This document shows positions 52,307 through 61,678 of a DNA stretch of 64,000 nt, piece by piece. Both the position numbers and the translations under genes were made by a program. The stretch comes from Mycolicibacterium madagascariense (GTDB lineage Bacteria > Actinomycetota > Actinomycetes > Mycobacteriales > Mycobacteriaceae), in the NCBI RefSeq assembly GCF_010729665.1, contig NZ_AP022610.1, positions 1,054,001 to 1,118,000 on the forward strand, read 5' to 3'. The notes beneath the pieces were generated by a model. The model saw nothing but the letters and a program-made list of their open reading frames with translations, was not told the origin of the DNA and did no database searches. Numbering within the stretch: the stretch's first letter is position 1; every line of letters begins with the position of its first letter.

Positions 52307-53890
52307 ATGGCAGTCCTCCCCATTGACATGAAGGCCATGAATCGCGTTGCTGCAGTGCTGATGACGACGATCGTCTTCGTCGCCGCGTGTGGCGGGGGCG
52401 GATCGACACCCAACGCCGCCCCCACCGACGGCGTGCTGAGACTGTCGTTCCTGCAGGACCCCGGTCAGCCTCCGGACCCCGACGTCTTCTACGGCACGCA
52501 GGGGCTACTCCTGACGACCAACGTGTACGAGGGCCTGCTCGGGTTCGCCCCCAATTCGGCCACCCCCACCATCGTCCCCGGTCTGGCGACCAGGTGGACG
52601 GCTTCGCCGGACAACACCACGTTCACCTTCGAACTGCGTCAGGGGGTGACGTTCCACGACGGCACACCCTTCCTCGCGTCGGCGGTCAAGGCGTCCTTCG
52701 ACCGGCGCGCGGCCGTAGACCAGGGCACCGCCTACATGGTCGACGACGTGGCATCGGTGATCGAGCGCGGCGACCATGCCGTGACCGTGACGCTGAAGTC
52801 GCCTGACTCCACGTTCCTCTTTCAACTGGCCTCGCCCTATGGCCCCAAGATGCTCAGTCCGACGGCGTTGACCGCCAATGCGGGCTCCGACCACGCCCAG
52901 ACCTACCTGAGCACCCACGACATCGGCACCGGCCCCTACGTCCTCACCGAGGCGAAGGTCGGGGACCACTATCAGTTGAAGTCCTTCCCCGGCTACTGGG
53001 GCAAGAAGCCGTTCTATGCGACCGTCGACCTCCCCGTGGTGAGCGATACGTCGGCACAACAGCTTCAGCTCGACAGCGGATCGATCGCGGCGATCCTCCA
53101 CGACGTTCCGTCCTCGGCGGTCGAGTCGTACAAGAACAATCCCAAGTTCGCCACCTACGTGCTGCCGACCGCGGTATCGGACTACATGTACGTCAACCCG
53201 AAGACGCCCGTGATGGCCAATCAGCAACTCCGACAAGCACTCCTGCAGGCCGTCGACGTCGACGCGCTCGTCGCCAACGCGTACTTCGGTCGCGGCACGG
53301 CCGCCAAGCAGGTCTATCCGGCCAACATCAGCGATTCCCGTTACGCCGCGCAGGACATCGTCCACGACCCGAGCAGGCTGACCGCCGCGGTCGCTTCACT
53401 ACCGGCATCGGCGCGCGCAGTGACGATCGGCTTCGACTCGTCGTCACCCGACAACCAGCAGGTCGCCAATCTCCTCGTCACCCAGTTGGCCGCTGCTGGA
53501 TTGACGGCCACGGTCACCGGGTTCGCCGCGTCGCAGATCTTCGGATGGTTGACCAATCCCGCAGGGGCACCGGACATCCTCGTCAACCTCGGCTTCCCCG
53601 ATGCGCCGACGCCCTATCTGTGGGAGCACATCAACTTCGACCTCGACGGCGGAGTGAACTTCTTCAAGTGCTCGTCGCCCGCCGCGACCGACCTCATCGC
53701 CCAGGGCCGCAGGACCGGTGATCTGGAGACGTTCTCGAAGGCGGCCGACGAGGCGATCGCCACCGGCTGCTGGCGCAACCTCGTCGACGTATCGGACTTC
53801 ATGGTCGCCCAGCCGTGGCTCAAGGGTGTCCAGGCCGCCCACGACATGGCGGTCCCGACGAGCCTGTCGCTAGCCGAGCTGTACCAGTGA
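52307..53890 (+). CDS. Substrate-binding lipoprotein (SBP_bac_5/OppA family)
   Basis: A 527-residue ABC-type binding protein. A lipobox VAAC (Cys28) follows a hydrophobic signal. Family-5 signatures include NVYEGLLGFAPNSATPTIVP with GLATRWTASPDNTTFTFELR, GVTFHDGTPF, GTGPYVLTEA and NQQLRQALLQAVD. The family binds peptides or, in some members, oligosaccharides. ATG 52307 follows AAGGAG by 10 nt. No permease or ATPase is adjacent, so it must use a transporter encoded elsewhere or act alone. The LacI operator and the GH13 partner point to a carbohydrate ligand. Confidence 0.9.
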   Translation: MAVLPIDMKAMNRVAAVLMTTIVFVAACGGGGSTPNAAPTDGVLRLSFLQDPGQPPDPDVFYGTQGLLLTTNVYEGLLGFAPNSATPTIVPGLATRWTASPDNTTFTFELRQGVTFHDGTPFLASAVKASFDRRAAVDQGTAYMVDDVASVIERGDHAVTVTLKSPDSTFLFQLASPYGPKMLSPTALTANAGSDHAQTYLSTHDIGTGPYVLTEAKVGDHYQLKSFPGYWGKKPFYATVDLPVVSDTSAQQLQLDSGSIAAILHDVPSSAVESYKNNPKFATYVLPTAVSDYMYVNPKTPVMANQQLRQALLQAVDVDALVANAYFGRGTAAKQVYPANISDSRYAAQDIVHDPSRLTAAVASLPASARAVTIGFDSSSPDNQQVANLLVTQLAAAGLTATVTGFAASQIFGWLTNPAGAPDILVNLGFPDAPTPYLWEHINFDLDGGVNFFKCSSPAATDLIAQGRRTGDLETFSKAADEAIATGCWRNLVDVSDFMVAQPWLKGVQAAHDMAVPTSLSLAELYQ

Positions 53891-55467
53891 GTGCACCGTG
53901 GTGGGTGGGCGGCACGATCTATCACGCCTACGTCAGGTCCTTCCGAGACTCCGACGGTGACGGCTACGGCGACCTCGGTGGCCTGATCGAACGGTTCGAC
54001 CATCTGGTCGACCTCGGCGTCACCGCGCTCTGGCTGTCGCCGATCACGAGGTCACCCGACCACGACTGGGGTTACGACGTCAGCGACTACCTCGACGTCC
54101 ATCCCGAACTCGGCACGTTGGACGACGTCGACCGCCTCGTCGACGTCGCTGCGCGCCAAGGGGTTCGGGTCGTACTGGACCTGATCCCCAACCACACCAG
54201 TGCCCGGCACCCGTGGTTCGTGGAGGCCAGCTCGTCGAGAAGCTCACCCAAGCGGGACTACTACGTGTGGGCCGACGCGCAGCGGGACGGGTCGTCCCCC
54301 AACAACTGGGTCGACGACACCGGGCAGTCGGCGTGGACCTGGGATGCGACGACGTCGCAGTACTACATGCACAACTTCCTGGATCTGCAGCCGGACCTGA
54401 ACTGGTGGAACCCGAGGGTCCACGACGAGTTCGACCGCATCATCGACTTCTGGTTGGACCGTGGGGTGGCCGGCTTTCGGATCGACGTCGCCAATGGGCT
54501 GTATCACGACCGCGCCCTGCGCGACAACCCGCGAAATCCGCGAGCCGTCATCTGGGACACCGAGGTTCAGGGACGCTACGGCATCGAACACGTCCACAAC
54601 TTCAACCAGCCCGAGGTGCACGACGTCTACCGCCGGTGGCGGGCCCGGGCCGAAGCACGGTGCACGCCGGCATTGCTGATGGGGGAGACCTGGGTGGCAC
54701 GCGTCGACGAGCTCGCGGCGTACTACGGCGACGACGATGAACTGCAGCTCGCGCTGAACTTCCCGTTCCTGTTCGCCCCGTTCGAGCCACCCGCGTTGGC
54801 GCGCATCGTCGCCGACAGCGTCTCCGCGTTCCCCGCAGGCGCGTGCATGGTGTGGGCGGGATCCAACCACGACCTACCGAGGGCAGCCAGCAGGTGGGCG
54901 AACGGAGATCACCGACGCATCAGACTGATTCAGACGCTGCTGGCCACCCTGCCGGGTACCTACGTCCTCTACTACGGGGACGAGCTGGGCATGACCGACA
55001 GCGACATTCCCGACCACCTGCATCGGGACCCACTCACCGCCGGACGCCTCAACGGGCAGTGGCCGAGGGACAACGCGCGGGCACCGATGCGATGGGACGC
55101 CAGTCCTACTGGCGGATTCACGACCGGTCACCCGTGGCTACCGGTACATCCGGTCGTGGAGCACAACGTCGCCGACCAAACCGTCGACCCCAATTCGACG
55201 TTGGCGCTGGTGCGTTCGCTCATTTCACTGCGTCGGCAACACCTGTCGGACCCGGCGTCGTCATACCGGGAGGTCCACGTCGACGCACACCGCTGGGTGT
55301 TCGACAGCGGTCCGCTGCGCGTGAGCGCGAACTTCAGCGACGACGACGTGCCGTTCGACGCGGGCGGGGATCCGCTGCTGTCGAGTCTCGGTCCCACCCC
55401 CGGCGCATCCGGTTCACTGCGTGCCTGGGAGGCCGTCGTCAGCCGGCGCCGCGGCGATGAGGGGTGA
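53887..55467 (+). CDS. GH13-family alpha-glucosidase-like enzyme
   Basis: A 526-residue (beta/alpha)8 hydrolase. YHAYVRSFRDSDGDGYGDL and DLIPNHTS are GH13 signatures; GFRIDVANG carries the nucleophile Asp200, GETWVAR the acid/base Glu267 and SNHDLPR the transition-state Asp329. The layout fits the oligo-1,6-glucosidase/trehalose-type exo-enzymes (subfamilies 17/23/30) rather than endo-amylases. No signal peptide is visible, so it acts inside the cell on imported sugars. GTG 53887 overlaps the binding-protein stop. Confidence 0.92.
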   Translation: MSAPWWVGGTIYHAYVRSFRDSDGDGYGDLGGLIERFDHLVDLGVTALWLSPITRSPDHDWGYDVSDYLDVHPELGTLDDVDRLVDVAARQGVRVVLDLIPNHTSARHPWFVEASSSRSSPKRDYYVWADAQRDGSSPNNWVDDTGQSAWTWDATTSQYYMHNFLDLQPDLNWWNPRVHDEFDRIIDFWLDRGVAGFRIDVANGLYHDRALRDNPRNPRAVIWDTEVQGRYGIEHVHNFNQPEVHDVYRRWRARAEARCTPALLMGETWVARVDELAAYYGDDDELQLALNFPFLFAPFEPPALARIVADSVSAFPAGACMVWAGSNHDLPRAASRWANGDHRRIRLIQTLLATLPGTYVLYYGDELGMTDSDIPDHLHRDPLTAGRLNGQWPRDNARAPMRWDASPTGGFTTGHPWLPVHPVVEHNVADQTVDPNSTLALVRSLISLRRQHLSDPASSYREVHVDAHRWVFDSGPLRVSANFSDDDVPFDAGGDPLLSSLGPTPGASGSLRAWEAVVSRRRGDEG

Positions 55468-55480
55468 CGATTCGGTCGGT

Positions 55481-55504
55481 TTCGTCAGTCATCCGACCGA
55501 TGAC
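55481..55504. promoter_or_regulatory. Copy 1 of a shared palindromic motif
   Basis: TTCGTCAGTC and GACCGATGAC flank ATCC; 7 of 10 arm positions are complementary. It closely matches the perfect palindrome at 60394-60417. It lies 64 bp before the start of the HSL-type hydrolase gene. Confidence 0.6.
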
Positions 55505-55567
55505 GTAGCCGTACCTTCGCCCACACACTGGTGGCCCGATGAGAACGGGCGAGGGGAGGGTTCGCGA

Positions 55568-56557
55568 GTGACGGTGAATCCACGCAATCTCGTCCTCGAC
55601 CCGGCGGTTCAGTCGTTCCTGGAGACGGCGGACGCTCACCCGGTGGTGCTGACCCGTGACGCGCAGCGCGCGGCACTTCGGCGGCTCCACGCCGAGGTGC
55701 CCGCGCCGATCGATGCGGAGAAGTGGGTGACCATCCCTGCCGGGCGGTGGGGGCCACTGCGGGCCCGGATCATCGAACCGCCGCAGCACACCGGACCGCT
55801 GCCGGTGATCATCTACCTGCACGGAGGCGGCTGGGTGGCGGGCGACGCACGTACTCACCATCGGATCGCCCGCGAGCTGTCCGTGCGCTCGGCGGCGGTC
55901 GTCGTCCTGCCCGAATATGCGTTGGCGCCGGAGGCTCGGTACCCCGCCGCAGTGGAGCAGGCGTGTGCGACCGCCCGCTGGGTGGCCACCCGCGGTGGCG
56001 AGCATGGTATGGATCCCGTCAGGGTCGCCATCGCCGGTGATTCCGAGGGCGCCACCATCGCCATCTCTGCGGTCCTGCTGAGCCTGCAGCGCAACGACTT
56101 TCGCTTTCAGCAGCTAGTCGCGTTCACCCCGGTGACCGACACCGACTTCGATACGCCGTCATACCGGGAGTTCGCGGCAGGGTACGGTCTGCGCCGCGAG
56201 ACCATGATGTGGTTCTGGGACCAGTACGCGCCGACGGCACGGCAGCGCACGGACGGCACGGTCGCTCCGCTGCGCGCCCACGCCGGTGACCTCGCCGCAT
56301 TCCCGCCGACACTCGTCATCACCGCAGAGGCGGACGTGGTGCGCGACGAAGGCGAGGCCTTCGCAGCGCGACTGCGGTCACTGGGCGTGGTCTGCGCTGC
56401 GGTGCGCTACGAGGGGATGATCCACGACTTCGCGATCCTGCCGGCACTGAAGGATTGCGGCGCCTCCCGCGCGGCGGTAGCGCAGGCCGCGTCGGTCTTG
56501 CAGGCGGCATGGGGCGATCCTGGCGCAGGCGAGAGCCCGCCCGGAATCAGGAGATGA
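55568..56557 (+). CDS. HSL-family alpha/beta hydrolase (lipase/esterase)
   Basis: A 329-residue hormone-sensitive-lipase-type enzyme. HGGGW (85-89) forms the oxyanion hole, GDSEG (157-161, Ser159) is the nucleophile elbow (usually GDSAG), EADVVRDEGEAFA supplies the aspartate and GMIHDF the histidine. GTG 55568 follows GAGGGGAGGG. It overlaps the LuxR-type regulator gene by 11 bp tail to tail. A relative of the enzyme at 59318-60280. Confidence 0.9.
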   Translation: MTVNPRNLVLDPAVQSFLETADAHPVVLTRDAQRAALRRLHAEVPAPIDAEKWVTIPAGRWGPLRARIIEPPQHTGPLPVIIYLHGGGWVAGDARTHHRIARELSVRSAAVVVLPEYALAPEARYPAAVEQACATARWVATRGGEHGMDPVRVAIAGDSEGATIAISAVLLSLQRNDFRFQQLVAFTPVTDTDFDTPSYREFAAGYGLRRETMMWFWDQYAPTARQRTDGTVAPLRAHAGDLAAFPPTLVITAEADVVRDEGEAFAARLRSLGVVCAAVRYEGMIHDFAILPALKDCGASRAAVAQAASVLQAAWGDPGAGESPPGIRR

Positions 56558-59321
56558 ACTCTCGCAGTTCGTGGCGACGCGTCACGCCCAGCTTCGGATA
56601 GACGTGATAGAGGTGCGAGGCGACGGTGCGCGGCGACAACTTGAGGCGGTCGGCGATCTCGCGGTTGGTCAAACCCGAGGCAGCCAGCCCCACGATCTCA
56701 CGCTCCTGCGCGGTCAGCGCGTGCATGGCGTCGGGGGGTGCAGCGTCGGCGCTGACGACCCCTGCGGCGCGCAGTTCGGAACGGGCGATCCTGGCCAGGG
56801 GCAGCGCACCGAGACGGTCGAAGACCTCCAGAGCCGCGCCGAGCAGTTGTTTGGCCTCGGCGGGACGACGCGCTCGCCGTAGCCACTCACCGTAGTGAAG
56901 TCGCGCCCGGGCACGGTCCAACGGCCACTCCTCACCGGCGGGGTCGAACACCGCCAGCTTGTAGTGCTGCTCGGCGCGGCTCCCCGTCGAGACGAGGGCC
57001 ATGGCCTGGTGTTGCACCAACCGAAGCCGGGTCGGCGGCGTGACCGTCGCAGCACTGCCGATCTGTTCGATCAGCGGCCGAACCTCATCGACGCGCCCGC
57101 ATCGCGCTGCGGCCCAAGCGATGTCGGCGACCGCCCGGTAGGAGATCACGAAGTGGGCCGGATCGGCATTGTCGCCGAACATCGCCCCGAACCGACGGTA
57201 GGCGTCCTCGAAGTCACCGGAGGCGATGGCCATCCACCCCGACACCCGCATCAGGGCGACGCGTGTGGCGTTCGGGGGCGCGCCGGTAGTGGGTGTGACG
57301 CCGTTCGCCCGCTCGAAGGCGGCCGCGGCTGCCTCCACGTCTCCCCGAAAGGCGTGCAATTGTGCTGCGCAGCAAGAAGTCTCGCGATCGACCAGCATCG
57401 CGGCGTGCAGCGCACCGACCGATCTGGCCTCGGCGAGCAGGTTCGCGAGCTCGTCCCACCGTCCGCAATCCAGCAAGGCCCACGACAAGGGCGCCAGCGC
57501 GAAGGTGTACCCGCGCAGTCCGCCCAGCGTGGTCACGTCCTCGATGGCGCCGCCCAGTTCGGCGGCGGCAAGGGCACTGTGTTCGGTGGCGTAGGCCATG
57601 ACACCCGCCACGAGCCGACGCGCCCGGTCGCTGGACGGGTCGGAAGCCGGGCGCAGCCACGCGCGGTCGAAGCCGTGCGGCCGCGTGCTGGCCGACTCGG
57701 CGGTCTCGGCGTACATCGCGACGTAGGCCCGCTGCAGTGCGCTCACCCCGATCGGGAAGGGCAGCGTCAACGGGCTCGCCAGCCGGGGTGGCTCCGTGAG
57801 CTCCAGCCACTTCTTCAGCTGCCTGCGGTGATCGAGGTCGCCGGTGTAGAAGGAGGCGCTGGCCGCAGTGTGGAGCAGCGCCAACGCCAGGTGCGCGTCG
57901 GCGGGTCGTCGATCCCCGTCGAGGACCCCGCGGATGGTGTCCACCGCTTCGGTGGCGCGCCCGTGCTGCAGCAGGATGGAGGCGCGAGTCAGCGCGGCGA
58001 ACCCGGCGACGTCGGCGTCACTGGACTCGTTGAGGGGGACCTCGGTCAGTGCGAGCGCCCAGCCGGGGTCGCCACCCAGGTTGGCCGCGCTGGCCGCGCG
58101 AGCGTAGCGGCGGGCGGCGTCGTCGCGGCGGGGGCTCATCTCGGCGGCGCGCTGCAGCGCCCGCGCCAGCTCCAAGTCCATGCCGAGGCAGGCGGATGCG
58201 ACGGCCGATTCCTCCAGCGCCGCGGCGATCGTCTCGTCGGGTCCAGGTGCGGCGGCGGCGAGGTGCCAAGCCCGCAGGCTCTCCTTCAACCCGGGGCTCG
58301 CCGCCAGGGCGAGGTGGGCAGCGCGCTGCAGCCCCAGATCCCCGTCGGCGAAGGCGGCCGATCGGATGAGCGCGTTGGCGAACGCCACGTGATGGTCGTC
58401 GGTGAAGTCGACGATGCCGGCCGCACGGGCGGGCTGCCAGTGGGTGAAGTCGTCTCCGTATCCCGCAGCCCGGGTGATGGCATCGACGGACTCGTAACCG
58501 GTCGCGGCGGCCGCCACCAGCAGGAGTCGTCGCGTGTCGGCGGGCAATGCCGCGATCTGGTTGGCGAATACCGGATGGTGCCCGGCGAGCCCGTTCATGG
58601 TGGCACCGTGGAACGTCTTGGTCCCGTTGTGACCGTAGGCGCGGGCGTACTCGATCAATGCCAACGGATTGCCTCGCGACCAGCGGATGATCTCTCCGCG
58701 AACGCTGCGGTCGGGTTGTATGGGTTGTGCGGCAAGGAGTTTGGCTGAGGACGCGGCATCCAGTGGCGCCACTTCGATCGTATCGATCGACCTCGCGACG
58801 CCACCGAGGACGTCGCGACGGCGCGCCGTGAGCACTGCCCGAACGCGGGTCCCCACCACGCGCGCCGCGACGGTGACCAGCAATTCGCACGTCGGAGGAT
58901 CAAGCTGGTCGACGTCGTCGACGACGAGCACGATCGGTGCTCGGCCGGCCTCCAGTAGGGCTACCACCGCGTCGGCGAGCACCGGGGACTGATCCGCCGA
59001 CGACCCCGCACCGTCGAACAGGAGACGCAACGGGGCCTGCAAGCCCAACGGGAGTTCGTCGACGTGTCGGCGCAGAGGCCACAGCACGGCGGCCAACCTG
59101 GTGCAGGCCGGCGAAGACCCCGCTCCTGCGAGCCACAACACCTGCGCGTCGTCGGCGACGCGTGCGACGACGTGGCGCAGCAGAGTGCTCTTCCCGATAC
59201 CTGCCTGCCCGAAGACGACGAGTGCGGGCGGGGCCCCGGCGGTGCCGCCGAGCACCGCTGAAAGTCGCGCGATGACCGTGGATTGGCCGACGAGGTGCGA
59301 GGTGGACTCGGCGATCGTCAC
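56547..59321 (-). CDS. Large ATP-binding LuxR-family regulator (LAL type)
   Basis: A 924-residue regulator of the MalT/LAL class. Walker A GQAGIGKST (38-46), Walker B IVLVVDDVDQLD, a long alpha-helical TPR-like centre, and a C-terminal LuxR helix-turn-helix (LTAQEREIVGLAASGLTNRE followed by IADRLKLSPRTVASHL). Such proteins activate transcription after binding an inducer and ATP. I chose GTG 59321 because it overlaps the hydrolase stop (GTGA); 59348 is an alternative. It probably controls the flanking hydrolase genes through the shared palindrome (inference). Confidence 0.92.
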   Translation of the reverse strand: MTIAESTSHLVGQSTVIARLSAVLGGTAGAPPALVVFGQAGIGKSTLLRHVVARVADDAQVLWLAGAGSSPACTRLAAVLWPLRRHVDELPLGLQAPLRLLFDGAGSSADQSPVLADAVVALLEAGRAPIVLVVDDVDQLDPPTCELLVTVAARVVGTRVRAVLTARRRDVLGGVARSIDTIEVAPLDAASSAKLLAAQPIQPDRSVRGEIIRWSRGNPLALIEYARAYGHNGTKTFHGATMNGLAGHHPVFANQIAALPADTRRLLLVAAAATGYESVDAITRAAGYGDDFTHWQPARAAGIVDFTDDHHVAFANALIRSAAFADGDLGLQRAAHLALAASPGLKESLRAWHLAAAAPGPDETIAAALEESAVASACLGMDLELARALQRAAEMSPRRDDAARRYARAASAANLGGDPGWALALTEVPLNESSDADVAGFAALTRASILLQHGRATEAVDTIRGVLDGDRRPADAHLALALLHTAASASFYTGDLDHRRQLKKWLELTEPPRLASPLTLPFPIGVSALQRAYVAMYAETAESASTRPHGFDRAWLRPASDPSSDRARRLVAGVMAYATEHSALAAAELGGAIEDVTTLGGLRGYTFALAPLSWALLDCGRWDELANLLAEARSVGALHAAMLVDRETSCCAAQLHAFRGDVEAAAAAFERANGVTPTTGAPPNATRVALMRVSGWMAIASGDFEDAYRRFGAMFGDNADPAHFVISYRAVADIAWAAARCGRVDEVRPLIEQIGSAATVTPPTRLRLVQHQAMALVSTGSRAEQHYKLAVFDPAGEEWPLDRARARLHYGEWLRRARRPAEAKQLLGAALEVFDRLGALPLARIARSELRAAGVVSADAAPPDAMHALTAQEREIVGLAASGLTNREIADRLKLSPRTVASHLYHVYPKLGVTRRHELREFIS

Positions 59322-60280
59322 TGCGACAAGGCCTCTCGGAGGAACCACACGCCCTGGTCGATGGCCACCCGGGTAGGCGGGCTGTCGGCTAGTTGCCTGA
59401 GGACGACGAAGTCGTGCACCGTGCCGAGATAGCGGACGGCCGTCACGTCGACACCGGCGGCGCGCAGCCTGCAGGCGAAGCCGGCACCCTCGTCGCGGAC
59501 GACGTCGGCCTCGGCAGTCACGATCATGGTCGGCGGCAGTCCCGCCAGGTCGTCGCGGGTCGCGTACAGCGGTGACACAGTAGGACTTTCGACGTCCACG
59601 TCGCAGTATTGCTCCCAGTACCAGGCCTGATCGACGCTGCTGATCAACCCACCCGTGCTGAACGTGCGATGCGATTGCGATCGGCAGAGCGCGTCGGTGG
59701 GCGGATAGAAGAGCAGCTGCGCGCGAAACCGTGGTCCGCCACGGGATTTGGCCAACATCGTCACCGCGATCGCCAAGGTGGCGCCTGCGCAGTCCCCGGC
59801 GATCGCCATTCTCTTGGCGTCGAGCACGAGGTCAGCCGCACGTGCATGAACCCACTGCAGGGTCGCGTAACACTCCTCCAGGGCGACCGGATACCGGGCC
59901 TCGGGGGTGCGGCTGTATTCGGGAACGACCATCGCCGAGGCGCATCGGAGGGCGAATTCGCCGATGACGTCGGCGTGGGTGTCGGCATCACCGAACATCC
60001 AGCGCCCGCCGTGCACGTAGAACACGACGGGCAGGGGACCTTCGAGATCTGCAGGACGCACGATCCAGAAACCCGTCAGCCCCGACGGGCCCACCTCGGC
60101 GGTGTGAAAGCGCGCGACCGTACCCGGCCGCTCGATGAGGGACTGTTGGACCTCGCGCAGCGCCACGCGTCCGACGTCGGGGCCCAAGTCCCGCAGTGTC
60201 GGTGGCGTACGCATCGCCTCGAGCAACTCGGCGGTGGCGGGATCGAGGACCACGCCGCCGGGTAACCGTTCCACCGTCAC
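59318..60280 (-). CDS. HSL-type alpha/beta hydrolase with Cys in place of Ser
   Basis: A 320-residue protein of the same family as 55568-56557, with EADVVRDEGAGFA and GTVHDF intact. The nucleophile elbow reads GDCAG (162-166), placing Cys164 where serine is expected; the codon is TGC. The oxyanion motif is HGGRW (90-94) instead of HGGGW. It may be a cysteine hydrolase or have lost esterase activity and act as a ligand sensor. Co-transcribed with the LuxR regulator. Confidence 0.88.
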   Translation of the reverse strand: MTVERLPGGVVLDPATAELLEAMRTPPTLRDLGPDVGRVALREVQQSLIERPGTVARFHTAEVGPSGLTGFWIVRPADLEGPLPVVFYVHGGRWMFGDADTHADVIGEFALRCASAMVVPEYSRTPEARYPVALEECYATLQWVHARAADLVLDAKRMAIAGDCAGATLAIAVTMLAKSRGGPRFRAQLLFYPPTDALCRSQSHRTFSTGGLISSVDQAWYWEQYCDVDVESPTVSPLYATRDDLAGLPPTMIVTAEADVVRDEGAGFACRLRAAGVDVTAVRYLGTVHDFVVLRQLADSPPTRVAIDQGVWFLREALSQ

Positions 60281-60393
60281 ACCTCGTGCCCTGCCACCCA
60301 GACGCGGCGCGGACCGCCGCGTGGTTCACCGATGATAAGCGTCTTCATTCGAAACGGCCCTGCGTCACGAGCCTCTCACTCGGGGCCGCCCAC

Positions 60394-60417
60394 GTCATCA
60401 GTCATCCGACTGATGAC
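60394..60417. promoter_or_regulatory. Copy 2 of the shared palindromic motif (perfect)
   Basis: GTCATCAGTC and GACTGATGAC are perfect 10-bp complementary arms around ATCC. It lies in the gap between the divergent Cys-hydrolase/LuxR pair and the bicupin gene, 114 bp and 144 bp from their starts. Confidence 0.7.
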
Positions 60418-60560
60418 GACCCACCGCCGGGCAGGCGACACTCTCGTTCGGGCGTCGACGCGACCCTGCATCGCTCGCCGCCACGTCGGACTCACCGCGT
60501 CCACCAGAGGACCGATTCGTCGACTCGGGTCGGTCACGACGACACAGCAGGAGGACCAGC

Positions 60561-61604
60561 ATGAGCACGTCCACCGTCGGCAGCAAGCACTCCGTGTCAT
60601 TGCTCGAAGGTGAAGTCGTCGAGGAGAACGACCTGGGGTCGATGCGTCGCGTCACGGTCGACGACCTCCCCATCCTCAAGAACCTCTCGATCAAGCGCGT
60701 GCTGCTCAATCCGGGCGCGATGCGCACCCCGCACTGGCACGCCAACGCCAACGAACTCACCTATTGCATATCGGGAACCGCGCTGGTGTCGATCCTGGAC
60801 GACCACAATCGGTTCTCGACGTTCATCGTGACCGCGGGCCAGATGTTCCACGCCGATTCCGGCTCCCTGCACCACATCGAGAACATCGGCACCGACGTCG
60901 CCGAGTTCGTCATCGCCTTCCGGCACGAACGGCCCGAGGACTTCGGGCTCGGCGCGACGTTCGGTGCGTTCACCGACGCCGTGCTGGGCAACACCTACGA
61001 CCTGCCCGCGTCCGATCTGGCGAAGATCCGCCGGACCACCGTCGACCGGAAACTCGCGGCACGCATCGGCGCTTCCGACATCCCCGCATCGGCCTACTTC
61101 GACGACCCTCACAAGTTCGACGTCGAAGCTCAGCCTCCCAGCCTCAACTACGCCAGTGGCCGGGCACGTTTCGCTCGCGATCAATTCTGGCCCGCGTTGA
61201 AGGACATCTCGATGTACTCCCTGCGCGTCACCGAAACCGGTATGCGAGAACCACATTGGCATCCCATCACCGGCGAGATGGGTTACCTCCACTACGGTGA
61301 GGCCCGCATGACGATCATGAATCCCGACGGCTCCCTCGACACCTGGACGCTGAAACCCGGTGACACCTACTTCATTCCGACTGCCTACCCACATCACATC
61401 GAGAACATCGGCACCGGAGACTGGCACATCCTGGTCTTCTTCGACCAGCCGTTCCCTGCCGACATCGGCTTCCGCGCCTCGACCAGCGCCTACACCCGAG
61501 AGGTGCTGGCAGCCGCATTCGACACGCACATCGAGAACCTGCCCAACTTCCCCTTCACCCCCGCCGACCCCCTCGTCGTCAATCGCCTCAACCCCGTCGA
61601 CTAG
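60561..61604 (+). CDS. Bicupin oxalate-decarboxylase-like protein
   Basis: A 347-residue two-cupin protein. The first cupin has HWHANANELTY (His58, His60, Glu65) with a histidine in GSLHHIENIG (104/105). The second has HWHPITGEMGY (His232, His234, Glu239) with PHHIENIG (278/279). Two complete metal sites fit OxdC-like oxalate decarboxylases, which convert oxalate to formate and CO2 using manganese. The active-site lid motif was not identified, so another bicupin activity is possible. ATG 60561 follows CAGGAGGACC. Confidence 0.85.
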   Translation: MSTSTVGSKHSVSLLEGEVVEENDLGSMRRVTVDDLPILKNLSIKRVLLNPGAMRTPHWHANANELTYCISGTALVSILDDHNRFSTFIVTAGQMFHADSGSLHHIENIGTDVAEFVIAFRHERPEDFGLGATFGAFTDAVLGNTYDLPASDLAKIRRTTVDRKLAARIGASDIPASAYFDDPHKFDVEAQPPSLNYASGRARFARDQFWPALKDISMYSLRVTETGMREPHWHPITGEMGYLHYGEARMTIMNPDGSLDTWTLKPGDTYFIPTAYPHHIENIGTGDWHILVFFDQPFPADIGFRASTSAYTREVLAAAFDTHIENLPNFPFTPADPLVVNRLNPVD

Positions 61605-61678
61605 CTGGCGGTAGGTCGAGTTGGTCGGGACGTTCGACGCGTCCGAAGACTTCATGCACCACCACGACAGGAGAGCCC

